From Anaerolineales bacterium (GTDB lineage: Bacteria > Chloroflexota > Anaerolineae > Anaerolineales > Villigracilaceae): DNA of 64,000 nucleotides. The stretch is from assembly GCA_030834895.1 (NCBI GenBank), contig JAUQXA010000059.1:186001-250000 (forward strand), written 5' to 3'. Shown here in pieces: positions 1 to 7,966 of this stretch. Each line of letters begins with the position of its first letter. Position 1 is the stretch's first letter. The notes under the pieces were generated by a model. That model searched no databases and was not told the origin of the DNA. It saw only the letters and a list, made by a program, of their open reading frames with translations. The position numbers and the translations under genes are program-made.

Positions 1-876
1 GGTGTTGCACCTGGTACCTCTAAAAAGACCAATCCCAATGCGATTGCCTCAGTCGGCAGGAACACAATCTTCACCAACGTGGCCCTGACGCCCGATGGGG
101 ATGTCTGGTGGGAAGGACTGACCAAGACCCCGCCGGCGGAATTGATCGATTGGACTGGTCAACCTTGGACGCCCGATTGCGGACGCAAAGCCGCCCATCC
201 GAATGCGCGATTTACCGCCCCCGCCAATCAGTGCCCATCCATCGACCCGGATTGGGAAGACCCGCGCGGAGTGCCGGTGAAGGCCTTCATCTTTGGTGGA
301 CGTCGCAGTAATACGGTCCCACTTGTGTTCCAGGCAAAGGATTGGGAACATGGCGTTTATCTTGCTGCCACCATGGGTTCGGAGACCACCGCTGCCGCCA
401 ACGGTCAGCTTGGGCAAGTCCGCCGCGACCCGTTTGCCATGCTTCCTTTCTGTGGCTATCACATCGCTGATTATTTCCAGCACTGGCTGGACTTTGGGAA
501 AACCCTTGCCAAGCCTTTGCCCATCTTTGGGGTGAACTGGTTCCGCACCAATGGCGATGGCGGTTTCTTGTGGCCTGGTTATGGCGAAAATATGCGCGTG
601 TTGCAATGGATTGTGGATCGGGTCAACGGGCGGGCAAACGCAGTCAAGAGTCCGCTGGGTTGGTTGCCCTCTTATTCAGACTTGATCTGGGATGGACTTG
701 ACCAGTTCTTCCGCGAACATTTCGAACACCTGATCAGTGTCGACCCGCAGCATTGGCGGGATGAACTGCGGCAGCACGATCAATTATTCGAGAAGATGCG
801 GGAGAAGCTTCCCGCGGAATTGGTCGCCATCCGCCAAAAGTTCGAGCGTCGGCTGGGACTTTCGGCAGGAGCATGA
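1..876 (+). CDS. pckG: Phosphoenolpyruvate carboxykinase (GTP), C-terminal part
   Basis: The reading frame is open from base 1, so the N-terminal half lies outside the window; 291 residues are visible. The enzyme interconverts oxaloacetate plus GTP with PEP, CO2 and GDP in gluconeogenesis. Family signatures are clear: APGTS near the visible start, NTIFTNVAL, VWWEG, then FGGRR, GSETTAAA, RRDPFAMLPFCGY and the guanine-binding stretch NWFR...GFLWPGYGENMR. In that stretch the three ring residues and the Asn that hold guanine in vertebrate PEPCK are present as F, F, Y and N, so one Phe is conservatively replaced by Tyr. This makes the GTP-dependent type secure rather than the ATP-dependent type. 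A hairpin with a T-run follows directly. Confidence 0.96.
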   Translation, partial: GVAPGTSKKTNPNAIASVGRNTIFTNVALTPDGDVWWEGLTKTPPAELIDWTGQPWTPDCGRKAAHPNARFTAPANQCPSIDPDWEDPRGVPVKAFIFGGRRSNTVPLVFQAKDWEHGVYLAATMGSETTAAANGQLGQVRRDPFAMLPFCGYHIADYFQHWLDFGKTLAKPLPIFGVNWFRTNGDGGFLWPGYGENMRVLQWIVDRVNGRANAVKSPLGWLPSYSDLIWDGLDQFFREHFEHLISVDPQHWRDELRQHDQLFEKMREKLPAELVAIRQKFERRLGLSAGA

Positions 877-892
877 ATGAATCCTGAAACAT

Positions 893-930
893 AAAAGGAT
901 TACATGGAAAAGTCCGTGTAATCCTTTTTT
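893..930 (+). terminator. Rho-independent terminator after pckG
   Basis: Twelve-base arms AAAAGGATTACA (893-904) and TGTAATCCTTTT (917-928) pair around a 12-base loop and run into a T-tract. It starts 17 bases after the pckG stop. Confidence 0.9.
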
Positions 931-954
931 ATTTATGGCTACTTGGAAGAAAAA

Positions 955-2031
955 TCAGGGAAGAGGTGTGGGCGTGGATGGCAATTCCGGCAGGGATTTA
1001 AGTTTTGGAGCAGGCGGACGTTCGGAACTGAATCCCTTCTCACCCTTGAAAGTCAAATAACTGATCTGGCCGGGGAAAATCTCAACCCATGTTTGCGCGG
1101 GCCTTTTATCTTTTTCGTATTTAATCAGAACTTTGTAAATCCCGGCGGGGAGATCGCCAAGTACGAAGTTCTCGTGATAATACGGGTCTGGATTGGCTGC
1201 CCCACCACTGCCATAGGTCTTTACAATATAGTGTTTTTTTGTTTCCTCGGATGCTACGTCAACTTCCTTGTGCGATATAGGATCGCCCTTTGTGTCCATT
1301 ACGCGCCCTGCCAGCACGCCCCAACCTTGGGGCGGCGCAATCCACAATTCGGGATTGAGCGTGTGATGAAATGAGTTTTCTCCCAAGCGCACCTCAAAAT
1401 GCACATGTGGACCTGTGGTTGCACCTGTGGCACCGACCAATCCGATCAAATCTCCGGTTTCCACGTGTTGGCCGATTGTGGCAATGGTCTTGCTCATGTG
1501 TGCGTAGACGGTATAAAGTTTTTGGTCCTTGTAACCGAAATCGTGCCGAACGACAACCGCCAGCCCATAGGGGTCTTTTTCGTTACCCGGGGTTTCGGTG
1601 AACAATCCCCAGCCCACCCAAACTATCGTGCCGGGGCTGGCGGCCACGATTGGTGCTTCCTCTTCGGCGTCGATGTCGATGCCGGTATGCACAATACCAT
1701 CGAAAAATATTCCACCGTAACGATAATCGGCGAGCGGCCAGTTGACCTGATCCGCGTTGATGGGGCGGGCAAAGTAAAAATGATCAAAGGATGACATGGC
1801 CCAAGGAATGGGATAAAGAGGCGGACGCCAACCCGAAACAGGTTCCGCGCCGGGAGTGGGAAGGTTGAATTGAAATGGGGCGGGCGATGGCGTGACTTTC
1901 ACCTCCACTGGCGCCTGTTGGTCTGCCACAGCAGCAACTACTGGCGTTGGATTCAATCCGCCCGCGAATTGAGAGCAGGAGGAAAGCAGGAGTAGGGATA
2001 AGATACTTTTAAAAGTAGTTTTGAATTTCAT
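955..2031 (-). CDS. M23 (LytM-type) metallopeptidase lipoprotein
   Basis: 358 aa. The N-terminus is a lipoprotein signal with lipobox LSSC and Cys19 as the acylation site, so the protein should sit on the outer face of the membrane. A Pro-rich linker (about 25-75) precedes an M23 domain (about 105-235) with the zinc motif HTGID (His115, Asp119), YAHMS near 176 and HVHFE (His209, His211). All expected metal and catalytic residues are present, so it should be an active peptidoglycan endopeptidase. Residues 240-330 look like a small Ig/CNA-type beta domain, and the tail is Pro-rich. It lies in the same orientation as the two genes at 2086-4356. Substrate bond is not deducible. Confidence 0.9.
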   Translation of the reverse strand: MKFKTTFKSILSLLLLSSCSQFAGGLNPTPVVAAVADQQAPVEVKVTPSPAPFQFNLPTPGAEPVSGWRPPLYPIPWAMSSFDHFYFARPINADQVNWPLADYRYGGIFFDGIVHTGIDIDAEEEAPIVAASPGTIVWVGWGLFTETPGNEKDPYGLAVVVRHDFGYKDQKLYTVYAHMSKTIATIGQHVETGDLIGLVGATGATTGPHVHFEVRLGENSFHHTLNPELWIAPPQGWGVLAGRVMDTKGDPISHKEVDVASEETKKHYIVKTYGSGGAANPDPYYHENFVLGDLPAGIYKVLIKYEKDKRPAQTWVEIFPGQISYLTFKGEKGFSSERPPAPKLKSLPELPSTPTPLP

Positions 2032-2043
2032 TCTTTATGTTTT

Positions 2044-2077
2044 AGACCCTACAGGTTTCGGAAAATCTGTAGGGTCT
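2044..2077. terminator. Stem-loop between two leftward genes
   Basis: Perfect 11-bp arms AGACCCTACAG (2044-2054) and CTGTAGGGTCT (2067-2077). No T-run follows on the minus strand, so it may be an imperfect terminator or an mRNA-stabilising hairpin for the gene at 2086-3951. Confidence 0.55.
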
Positions 2078-2085
2078 TTCCTGAT

Positions 2086-3951
2086 TTAAGGAATAATCGT
2101 CGGTGGGGTGGTGGTTGGGATGGGGGTATTGGTGGGACCAGGAGTGTCTGTTGGTGTGGGCGAAAGGCTGGCGGTGCTGGTGGGACGCGGTGTGCGCGTG
2201 GGACGCGGAGTCTCTGTCGGCGTGAAGGTACGGGTTGGCGTCAGCGAAGGCGGCAGGACACGGGTGGGAGTGATCAAGGCTTCGATGGGATAAAGCTCAC
2301 GCATGGCGGTGTACCAATCCATGTCACCGGTCAAGGCAAATTCGGTGAAGCGCGCGCCCCGATAATAGGTACGCCAGTTGGGGAGGGCGGGCAGACGTTC
2401 CCAGTTGTAGGCCGAAGCCAGGGATGTAATATCAATCCAATAGCCTGTGGGCACAGGGGCATATTTGCCGCCCTGTTCATAGGTGCGCGGATCGAGGTCG
2501 TAACGCGCGTTCAGGTTCCAAGGCGCGTTGTGGATTGGCTCGCCGAGAGAACCGTCCTGAGTCATGGTGCGGACGTATACCCGCCAATAGGTCTGCGCGC
2601 CAATATCTTCGCGCAACGCCACCATCCAGCCGGTATCTGCCAGGAGTGGATTGATGGTGAAGGCGCGGCCGGTATAGAGCCAATCTTCTTCGAGACCAGG
2701 GTCGAGGTCCGTTGTCAGCGGGATGAAGGCGTTTTCGAGGCTGGCGAGCGCATCCCAACCGGTTTCTACGATCACGCGGTTTCGCAGGGCGTTGAAAGAT
2801 TCATCAACGAGATCATGTAACTGCGGATAGGGAGCCTGAATACCCGGTACAGAAACCACATGCCAACGGTCATTGGGCACATCAGGGACCGGCGTGATGA
2901 TGGGTGACCAAAGTGCGGGGGAAATGTCCCTTGCGGCTTGAGTGAAGGAATCGGGGAATGGATTAGGCAGGTTGGCAAAACCCCAGGTGAGTCCGCGTAC
3001 GCGTCCGTTGAGCGGAGTGGGCGAGATCAACAGGGTTCTGTTGACATCATAGGCGGTGAGATAATTTTGATTGGCGCTATTTGTGACCGCAACAATCTTT
3101 TCGGCGGTTTCGTTCCACGCGCCCCAAACCCCATCGCCAATCCAGTGGGCGCTGCGGGTTGGTTCACTGGCATCCCAAACATAAAGTCCGCTAAAGCCGA
3201 CAGATTGCGAAGTGGACGACCAAAGCAATTTTGAACCGTCGTAATTCCAGACGGGATGGTTTTCGGCGGCAAGCGGAGTGTTGCTCAGGTTTTGATAACG
3301 TTCCGAACCGAATAGGTCGAGGTTGGCCAGCCAGACGTCGCTATCTCCACCTCGGGTGGAGATGAAAGCCACATGCCGGCCATCAGGCGCCCAGACGGGG
3401 GAATGGTCCGATGCGGGGTCCTCGGTGACAGGTAGGACGGGCTGGCTGCGGTCGTTGACGGAAACCACTGATATTTCGAGGTTCTCGTTGATATAGGTCT
3501 CAAAGACCAGCCACTGTGAATCGGGTGACCAGGATGGGGAGGAGTCGTATTCGGGCGAATTGGTGATTTGGGTCGCTTCCCCGGTTTGCAGGTCCATCAC
3601 GTACAAGTCCCAATAACCGCTGCGGTCGGAGGCAAAAGCCAGTTTGGTGCGGTCGGGACTGAGGGCTGGGTCGACGTCGTTCCAGTTGCCGGTGCTGATG
3701 CGGGTGAGGGGCAAGTCCTGTGGTTGTTCCCGCTGGACGAAGAGGTGGGCGTATCCGTTCTCTTCGATGGAGAGGAAGATGAAATTGTTTTCGCCGCCAT
3801 AGCGGATGATCGATGGCGTACTGGTTGGACTTGGGGTTAAGTCCACGATGGGGACAGGGGCGACTTCTGCAGATCGTGAGCAGCCAGCAATGAGCAGGCT
3901 GAGGGTTGTCAAAACAATCGCTTTTATGGAGGAGATTGAATAAAAGGGCAT
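2086..3951 (-). CDS. TolB-like beta-propeller lipoprotein
   Basis: About 621 aa from the ATG at 3951; an in-frame TTG at 3963 directly follows the stop of the upstream gene and is an alternative coupled start. A lipoprotein signal ends in LIAGC. Residues about 50-340 contain several PD40/TolB-type blades, seen as repeated DxxPxxSPDxxxLAFxSxR-like segments. The middle (about 350-530) is of unknown fold, and the C-terminus is a Pro/Thr-rich tail (PTRTPRPTSTAS and similar), common in exported proteins of these bacteria. It is probably a surface-attached binding or sensing protein; no enzymatic motif is visible. It is likely co-transcribed with the gene at 3964-4356. Confidence 0.8.
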   Translation of the reverse strand: MPFYSISSIKAIVLTTLSLLIAGCSRSAEVAPVPIVDLTPSPTSTPSIIRYGGENNFIFLSIEENGYAHLFVQREQPQDLPLTRISTGNWNDVDPALSPDRTKLAFASDRSGYWDLYVMDLQTGEATQITNSPEYDSSPSWSPDSQWLVFETYINENLEISVVSVNDRSQPVLPVTEDPASDHSPVWAPDGRHVAFISTRGGDSDVWLANLDLFGSERYQNLSNTPLAAENHPVWNYDGSKLLWSSTSQSVGFSGLYVWDASEPTRSAHWIGDGVWGAWNETAEKIVAVTNSANQNYLTAYDVNRTLLISPTPLNGRVRGLTWGFANLPNPFPDSFTQAARDISPALWSPIITPVPDVPNDRWHVVSVPGIQAPYPQLHDLVDESFNALRNRVIVETGWDALASLENAFIPLTTDLDPGLEEDWLYTGRAFTINPLLADTGWMVALREDIGAQTYWRVYVRTMTQDGSLGEPIHNAPWNLNARYDLDPRTYEQGGKYAPVPTGYWIDITSLASAYNWERLPALPNWRTYYRGARFTEFALTGDMDWYTAMRELYPIEALITPTRVLPPSLTPTRTFTPTETPRPTRTPRPTSTASLSPTPTDTPGPTNTPIPTTTPPTIIP

Positions 3952-3963
3952 GGATGAGTTCAA

Positions 3964-4356
3964 TTAGTTGAGATTAGATTCGCCCTGAGCGTCAGTAGAA
4001 GGGTTGGTAGTTGAAGGTGGTTCGACGTCAAATAAATACGCGACAGGATCGTTCTCCGGTCCTTCCGGATAGTATAAACGGGCGCTGAGGGTGTATGGGT
4101 TGTGGAGTTCGCCACGGATGTGCATGGTAAATTCAAGTTTCCAACCAAGCGGCTCGACGATGTTTGTGGATGCGACCTCATCGCCTTCCACATCACACAG
4201 GGTCACTTCGATGTAGGGGCGTTTTTGAAATGGGGTGATTTCCATGTTCACATGCAGGCGATAGCCGTCGGGATAGGGCTGGGCGGAAAGTTGAGTAATC
4301 CTTGTTTCTTCGGGGGTGGCGCGGGTTAAGTTATCTTCAGGGAGAAAAAAGTCCAT
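3964..4356 (-). CDS. Small hypothetical protein upstream of the propeller lipoprotein
   Basis: 130 aa, ATG at 4356 with AGGGAG-like Shine-Dalgarno bases upstream. No signal peptide or membrane segment is visible. The sequence alternates hydrophobic and polar residues (RLHVNMEITPF, PYIEVTLCDVEGDEV) as in a beta-sandwich, and the C-terminus is Ser/Thr/Pro rich. I do not recognise the family. Its stop codon abuts the next gene, which suggests translational coupling and a related role. Confidence 0.65.
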   Translation of the reverse strand: MDFFLPEDNLTRATPEETRITQLSAQPYPDGYRLHVNMEITPFQKRPYIEVTLCDVEGDEVASTNIVEPLGWKLEFTMHIRGELHNPYTLSARLYYPEGPENDPVAYLFDVEPPSTTNPSTDAQGESNLN

Positions 4357-4733
4357 TTGGGTATTATAACCAGAAACAAAGGGACAAGTCCGAATGGGGG
4401 ATTACAGTTTCATTGGAAGGGTAGAGAGTCGACTGTTGAAAGTCAAAGGTCGATTATCGAGTAGGGATAGTAAGTGATATATAAACCGAAATTATCGGAA
4501 AGCGTACAGTGCATATCGTCATTATCAACATCAATCCTCCGAAACCGAGTAAGAAAAAGAGAGGACAATAAATGGTCAAAACTGCGCCCAATACAGTGCG
4601 CAGTGGACAGGTGGGTATGTGCCGCGTTTTTTGAGTTTTCCCGCTTCGATGACGAGCCTCATCTCTCCCTCCTCAGCTAAGGCTAATCGTTAGCCAGCCC
4701 TATTCGGGATTTTGAAGATGAAAGAAATATGTT
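4357..4733. other. Intergenic stretch without a supportable gene
   Basis: 377 bases between the leftward hypothetical gene and the GNAT remnant. Short open frames on both strands show no recognisable protein. It contains a small hairpin GGCTAA-TCG-TTAGCC (4681-4695) and a partial dyad CCGAAATTATCGG (4486-4498) faintly like the GbsR sites further on. Confidence 0.5.
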
Positions 4734-4862
4734 ATGGAAATAAGCATTCGTAAAGCGATTGTCGACGATTACAACTCCCTGTGCGAGCTGTTCAATGAAA
4801 TGGACGCTTTGCATCGCGACAATCTCCCTCATATTTTCAAAAAGCAAACAATTTGTAGATAA
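4734..4862 (+). pseudogene. Truncated GNAT acetyltransferase remnant
   Basis: ATG at 4734 opens 42 codons before TAA. The peptide begins MEISIRKAIVDDY and continues through LCELFNEMDALHRDN and LPHIF, which is the typical start of a GNAT N-acetyltransferase (alpha1-alpha2 region). The rest of the domain, including the acetyl-CoA loop, is absent; a GbsR-type regulator promoter follows 70 bases later. I read it as the 5' end of a gene lost by deletion. A real small peptide is possible but less likely. Confidence 0.6.
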
Positions 4863-4930
4863 ATTCCATGAGTTCAAAGGCGGGAAACGATTAATTGCTT
4901 GGCACATTATCTTACGAATTCCATACTTCC

Positions 4931-4959
4931 TTGACAATTTTCTTTCTTTACATTATATT
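4931..4959 (+). promoter_or_regulatory. Sigma70-type promoter of the GbsR/MarR gene
   Basis: TTGACA at 4931-4936 and TATATT at 4954-4959 are 17 bases apart. The predicted start near 4966 falls inside the adjacent dyad operator. Confidence 0.7.
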
Positions 4960-4973
4960 CGGAAATAACCGAA
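4958..4973. promoter_or_regulatory. Palindromic operator overlapping the GbsR/MarR start site
   Basis: TTCGGAAATAACCGAA has perfect 5-bp arms around a 6-bp centre. It overlaps the end of the -10 and the predicted +1, the position expected for autorepression. A related site lies at 5555-5570. Confidence 0.6.
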
Positions 4974-4992
4974 ATAACAGAAACGAGATCGA

Positions 4993-5523
4993 ATGGAACT
5001 GACACCCGTCGCGCAAAAGTTCATTGTCCACTGGGGAGAAATGGGCGAAAAATGGGGCATCAACCGCACCATCGCCCAGATTCACGGCTTGCTGTACCTC
5101 TCCCCCAAACCGCTCAACGCCGAGGAAATTAGCGAAACCCTCTCGCTGGCGCGGTCAACTGTCAGCGTGGGACTGCGCGAACTCGAAGGTTGGGGAATCA
5201 TCCGCATCGTCCACGCCTTGGGCGAGCGCACCGACTACTTCGAGGTCAAGGGCGACGCCTACGAGATGTTCCGCTTCATCGTCGATTACCGCAAGCGCCG
5301 CGAGGTGGACCCAACCCTGCACATGCTGCGCGAGTCGGTTGCAGAACTCGAAAACAGCAACGAAGACCCACACGCCAAAGACAAGATGCATGAGATGCTT
5401 GACCTGTTCGAGATTTCCGATTCGATCTACCAGCAGGCAGAGAAGATCCCCACCAAAACCATCGTCCGCATTGCGAAGATGGGTGATGTTGTCAGTAAAG
5501 TATTAAAGTTCTTTCCAGAATAG
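4993..5523 (+). CDS. GbsR/MarR family transcriptional regulator
   Basis: 176 aa, cytoplasmic. The N-terminal 90 residues form a winged helix-turn-helix with the family core EKWGINRTIAQIHGLLYLS and the recognition helix region LARSTVSVGLRELEGWG, then the wing RIVHALGERTDYFEV. The C-terminal half is a helical dimerisation region. Relatives (COG1510) are dimeric repressors that bind imperfect dyads near promoters. Such dyads are seen here over its own promoter and just before the next gene, so it probably controls itself and the polyprenyl synthase 57 bases downstream. The inducing ligand cannot be inferred. Confidence 0.88.
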   Translation: MELTPVAQKFIVHWGEMGEKWGINRTIAQIHGLLYLSPKPLNAEEISETLSLARSTVSVGLRELEGWGIIRIVHALGERTDYFEVKGDAYEMFRFIVDYRKRREVDPTLHMLRESVAELENSNEDPHAKDKMHEMLDLFEISDSIYQQAEKIPTKTIVRIAKMGDVVSKVLKFFPE

Positions 5524-5554
5524 GAAGGGGCTTTATTTTTTTTTGCTCGTACAT

Positions 5555-5570
5555 TTCGTTTATTACCGAA
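5555..5570. promoter_or_regulatory. Second GbsR/MarR-type dyad before the polyprenyl synthase
   Basis: TTCGTTTATTACCGAA matches the operator at 4958-4973 in length and arms with one arm mismatch. It ends 9 bases before the ATG, where binding could block transcription or translation start. Confidence 0.5.
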
Positions 5571-5579
5571 AGAGCCGAT

Positions 5580-6563
5580 ATGACTATAACTTTAGATACT
5601 CCCCCCATTTTGATCGCTCGGCGTCAGCCCCCGCAGTTGGAACAAGTCGAGGCGCTGCTTGCCTCCCAAGTGGATGGGACCCGCTCCCCGCTCGAAGCTG
5701 CCCTCGCTCAATTGATCGCGGCTGGCGGAAAGCGAATCCGTCCGCGCCTTGTCCTGCTGATGGGTGGACTGCTCGCCGTTGACCCTGCCCCGCTGTTGTA
5801 CCTCGCGGCGGCAATCGAGATGCTGCACACCGCCACCCTCGTCCACGACGATTTGGTGGACGGGGCAAGCCTGCGGCGCGGCGTCGAGACGCTCAACGCC
5901 CGCGCATCGGCGGCCGCCAGTGTGCTGGTCGGCGACTTTGCCTTCACCCGCGCGGCGCGGCTGGTGCTGGCGACTGGCTCGCTCTCCGCCGTTGACATGT
6001 TCACCGAAGCGATGGCGACGATTGTCAATGGCGAACTGACTCAGATTGCCCGTCCGCGAGGGATTGCCAACCGCGAGGAATATTTCGACTGGATCGGAGC
6101 CAAAACCGCCGCGCTGTTTGAACTGTCCACGGGAGCGCCCGCCCTGCTGAGCCAGTCCGGAATGGAAGATGCCTCATCCGCCCGACGCTTTGGCTACGCA
6201 ATCGGCATGGCTTTCCAGATCATGGATGACGTGCTCGACTTCACCAGCGATGCCGCCCATCTGGGAAAACCGTCTGGTCAGGACTTGCGACAGGGGATTC
6301 TGACCCTGCCAGCTTTGATCTATCTCGAAGCCCATCCCGACGACCCAAGCCTGCGTTTGCTGATCAACCGTCAGAGACTGCCCGAAGCGGACCTCGTTCA
6401 ACTGGTGGATTCCATCCGTCAGGGCAATTCCATCCAGCAGGCAATCGAAGTCGCGCAAGGTTTTGTCAACGATGGACTGAGCGCGCTCGATCAACTGCCC
6501 GATGGACTCGAACGTTCTGAGTTGGAGAAAATCGCCCGCTCGGTGGTGGACAGGCATGGATAG
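5580..6563 (+). CDS. Polyprenyl diphosphate synthase (trans, IspB/GerC-type)
   Basis: 327 aa, soluble, all-helical prenyltransferase fold. It adds isopentenyl diphosphate units to an allylic primer. The first Asp-rich motif is DDLVD (90-94) in LVHDDLVDGA; the second is DDVLD near 216-220 followed by the usual GK after about ten residues. GGKRIRP (49-55) supplies the diphosphate-binding residues. Just upstream of the first motif the chain-length positions are small (Ala/Thr), not aromatic, which in this family goes with long-chain products such as quinone side chains; product length is inference only. The upstream GbsR-type site suggests specific control. The neighbour at 6631 may work with it. 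Confidence 0.93.
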   Translation: MTITLDTPPILIARRQPPQLEQVEALLASQVDGTRSPLEAALAQLIAAGGKRIRPRLVLLMGGLLAVDPAPLLYLAAAIEMLHTATLVHDDLVDGASLRRGVETLNARASAAASVLVGDFAFTRAARLVLATGSLSAVDMFTEAMATIVNGELTQIARPRGIANREEYFDWIGAKTAALFELSTGAPALLSQSGMEDASSARRFGYAIGMAFQIMDDVLDFTSDAAHLGKPSGQDLRQGILTLPALIYLEAHPDDPSLRLLINRQRLPEADLVQLVDSIRQGNSIQQAIEVAQGFVNDGLSALDQLPDGLERSELEKIARSVVDRHG

Positions 6564-6566
6564 GGA

Positions 6567-6606
6567 GTCAAAAGTCTCCTGACTTTTGACCCACGACTGG
6601 AGTCGT
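6567..6606. repeat. Two adjacent hairpins after the polyprenyl synthase
   Basis: GTCAAAAGTC (6567-6576) pairs with GACTTTTGAC (6581-6590); next to it ACGACT-GG-AGTCGT (6593-6606) is a short palindrome. The second has a close relative at 13017-13030. They lack a T-run and look like small dispersed repeats rather than a terminator. Confidence 0.6.
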
Positions 6607-6630
6607 TGGACTCCATTATCTGGAGAAAAA

Positions 6631-7206
6631 ATGCTTCTCGATAAATTTCTACCCAAGTATGAATTCAACGAAATCCACACCGTGACGGTGGATGCCATAC
6701 CCGAACACGTCTTCATCGCCATCAAAGAATTGACCCCAGCCGAACTCTCGCCCATCATCTTCTGGATGTTGGACCTCCGTAACTTGCCCGCCAGACTGGT
6801 GGGAAAAACTCCGCCCAGTGTAGCTCAGCAATCCAAGCCTTTTCTCAACCAGATGTACGAGGGCGGATTCCTTCAACTGGCTGAGGAAACAAATAGCGAA
6901 ATCGCCTTCGGGATGATTGGACAGCCCTGGAAGTTGACTGGCGGCATAGACCCCGACATTCCCACTCCGCAAGCTTTTCTCGACTTCGACGATCCAGCCT
7001 TCGCCAAAATAGCCGCCAACCTCGCCATCACGGTGGGCGGAGACGGTCGCACTCATTGCAGCACCGAAACCCGCATCCATGTCCCCGACCCAAATACCCG
7101 CCGCAAGTTCGCCTTCTACTGGCGAATCATCTCCATGGGCAGCGGCTGGATTCGAGCGCTGTGGCTAAAGGCAATCAAAAGAATAGCCGAGAATCAGTCG
7201 GTATAA
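6631..7206 (+). CDS. SRPBCC-like hypothetical protein
   Basis: 191 aa from the ATG at 6631, which has GGAG five bases upstream; a longer in-frame start at 6586 lacks this. No signal peptide. The order of segments (HTVTVDAIPEHVFIAIKEL at the start, a central GMIGQPW, then DGRTHCSTETRIHVPD and a helical RKFAFYWRIISMGSGWIR end) resembles START/SRPBCC helix-grip proteins with a hydrophobic pocket. I recognise it as a conserved uncharacterised type seen in actinobacteria and Chloroflexota. Position after the prenyl synthase fits a lipid-linked role, but that is a guess. Confidence 0.6.
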   Translation: MLLDKFLPKYEFNEIHTVTVDAIPEHVFIAIKELTPAELSPIIFWMLDLRNLPARLVGKTPPSVAQQSKPFLNQMYEGGFLQLAEETNSEIAFGMIGQPWKLTGGIDPDIPTPQAFLDFDDPAFAKIAANLAITVGGDGRTHCSTETRIHVPDPNTRRKFAFYWRIISMGSGWIRALWLKAIKRIAENQSV

Positions 7207-7255
7207 GTACATTGACAGGAAAAGTTAGTCCATCTGTAAAAACTGTAAAAAATAA

Positions 7256-7283
7256 TTGATATTTTTGGTCTATAATGTATAAT
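7256..7283 (+). promoter_or_regulatory. Promoter of the STAS gene
   Basis: TTGATA (7256-7261) and a perfect TATAAT (7278-7283) with a 16-base spacer; another TATAAT lies at 7271. The ATG at 7312 has the strong ribosome site AAGGAGAG. Confidence 0.6.
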
Positions 7284-7311
7284 ATAACAACTGTGTAGTA
7301 AGGAGAGTCTC

Positions 7312-7716
7312 ATGGAAATTACAGTATCAACTAAAAATGGTCGCGTTCCTGTTACGATTATGCAAATTGATGGGAGTATTGATACAACAACCGCGAATTT
7401 ATTCCAAAATAAGGCGGAAGAATTGATCAAAGGTGGTGCGCGTTATATTCTTATCGACCTGGCTCGTTGCCCCTACATGAGCAGTGCAAGCTTGCGGGCC
7501 TTGCACATCGTCTTTAAAGAACTAAACGCCATCTATCCAGATGCCACGCTGAACGAAAGTGAGATAACCAGGGGCATCAGCGATGGTACTTATAAGTCCC
7601 CCTATTTGAAACTGGCAAATATTTCGAATGACACCAAGACCGTTTTCAAGACAAGCGGCTTCGATATGTTCCTGGAATTCTACGATAACACGAAAGATGC
7701 TATCGCGGCTTTCTAG
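7312..7716 (+). CDS. STAS-domain protein (anti-sigma factor antagonist type)
   Basis: 134 aa, cytoplasmic, one STAS domain. The order is beta strand with VTIMQIDGSID, helix TTTANLFQNKAEELI, strand YILIDLARCPYMSSASLRAL. In antagonists such as SpoIIAA the phosphorylated Ser lies in the equivalent DxSxxxxxSSxGLR loop; here SSASLR keeps the serines but has Ala-Ser where Ala-Gly is usual. After about residue 75 a longer insertion precedes the last helix. No kinase or sigma factor gene is adjacent, so the partner is elsewhere. A promoter precedes it and a strong terminator follows, so it is a single-gene unit. Confidence 0.82.
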   Translation: MEITVSTKNGRVPVTIMQIDGSIDTTTANLFQNKAEELIKGGARYILIDLARCPYMSSASLRALHIVFKELNAIYPDATLNESEITRGISDGTYKSPYLKLANISNDTKTVFKTSGFDMFLEFYDNTKDAIAAF

Positions 7717-7744
7717 CTTATAAGACAGGATATTTACAGGAAGC

Positions 7745-7782
7745 AAAATAAGAGCATGCCCAAACGCGTGCTCTTATTTTTT
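7745..7782 (+). terminator. Rho-independent terminator after the STAS gene
   Basis: AATAAGAGCATGC pairs with GCGTGCTCTTATT and ends in T6. It lies 29 bases after the stop codon. Confidence 0.9.
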
Positions 7783-7966
7783 CCCCGCGCACCGTATGTT
7801 AGGAATGGGAATTTCTTCACCCCACCGGCATTATGAAATTCCCGACTTTTCAAAAACGACCAAGTTTTCGAGGTTGTAAATGTCTTTTCCCCCTGTTTTA
7901 TGGTAAAAATGGCAAGTCTTTCGAAGATTTAGATTTATTTGTGCAAAGCACAAGGAAAGCGTACCC

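Noticed and set aside
4481..4500. Third GbsR-type operator at CCGAAATTATCGG
   Set aside because: The arms are in the reverse order to the two good sites and no promoter is nearby; noted only as a partial dyad.
4474..4937. Two short open frames (4474-4680 plus, 4683-4937 minus)
   Set aside because: No recognisable product; the second is antisense to the GNAT remnant and the regulator promoter.
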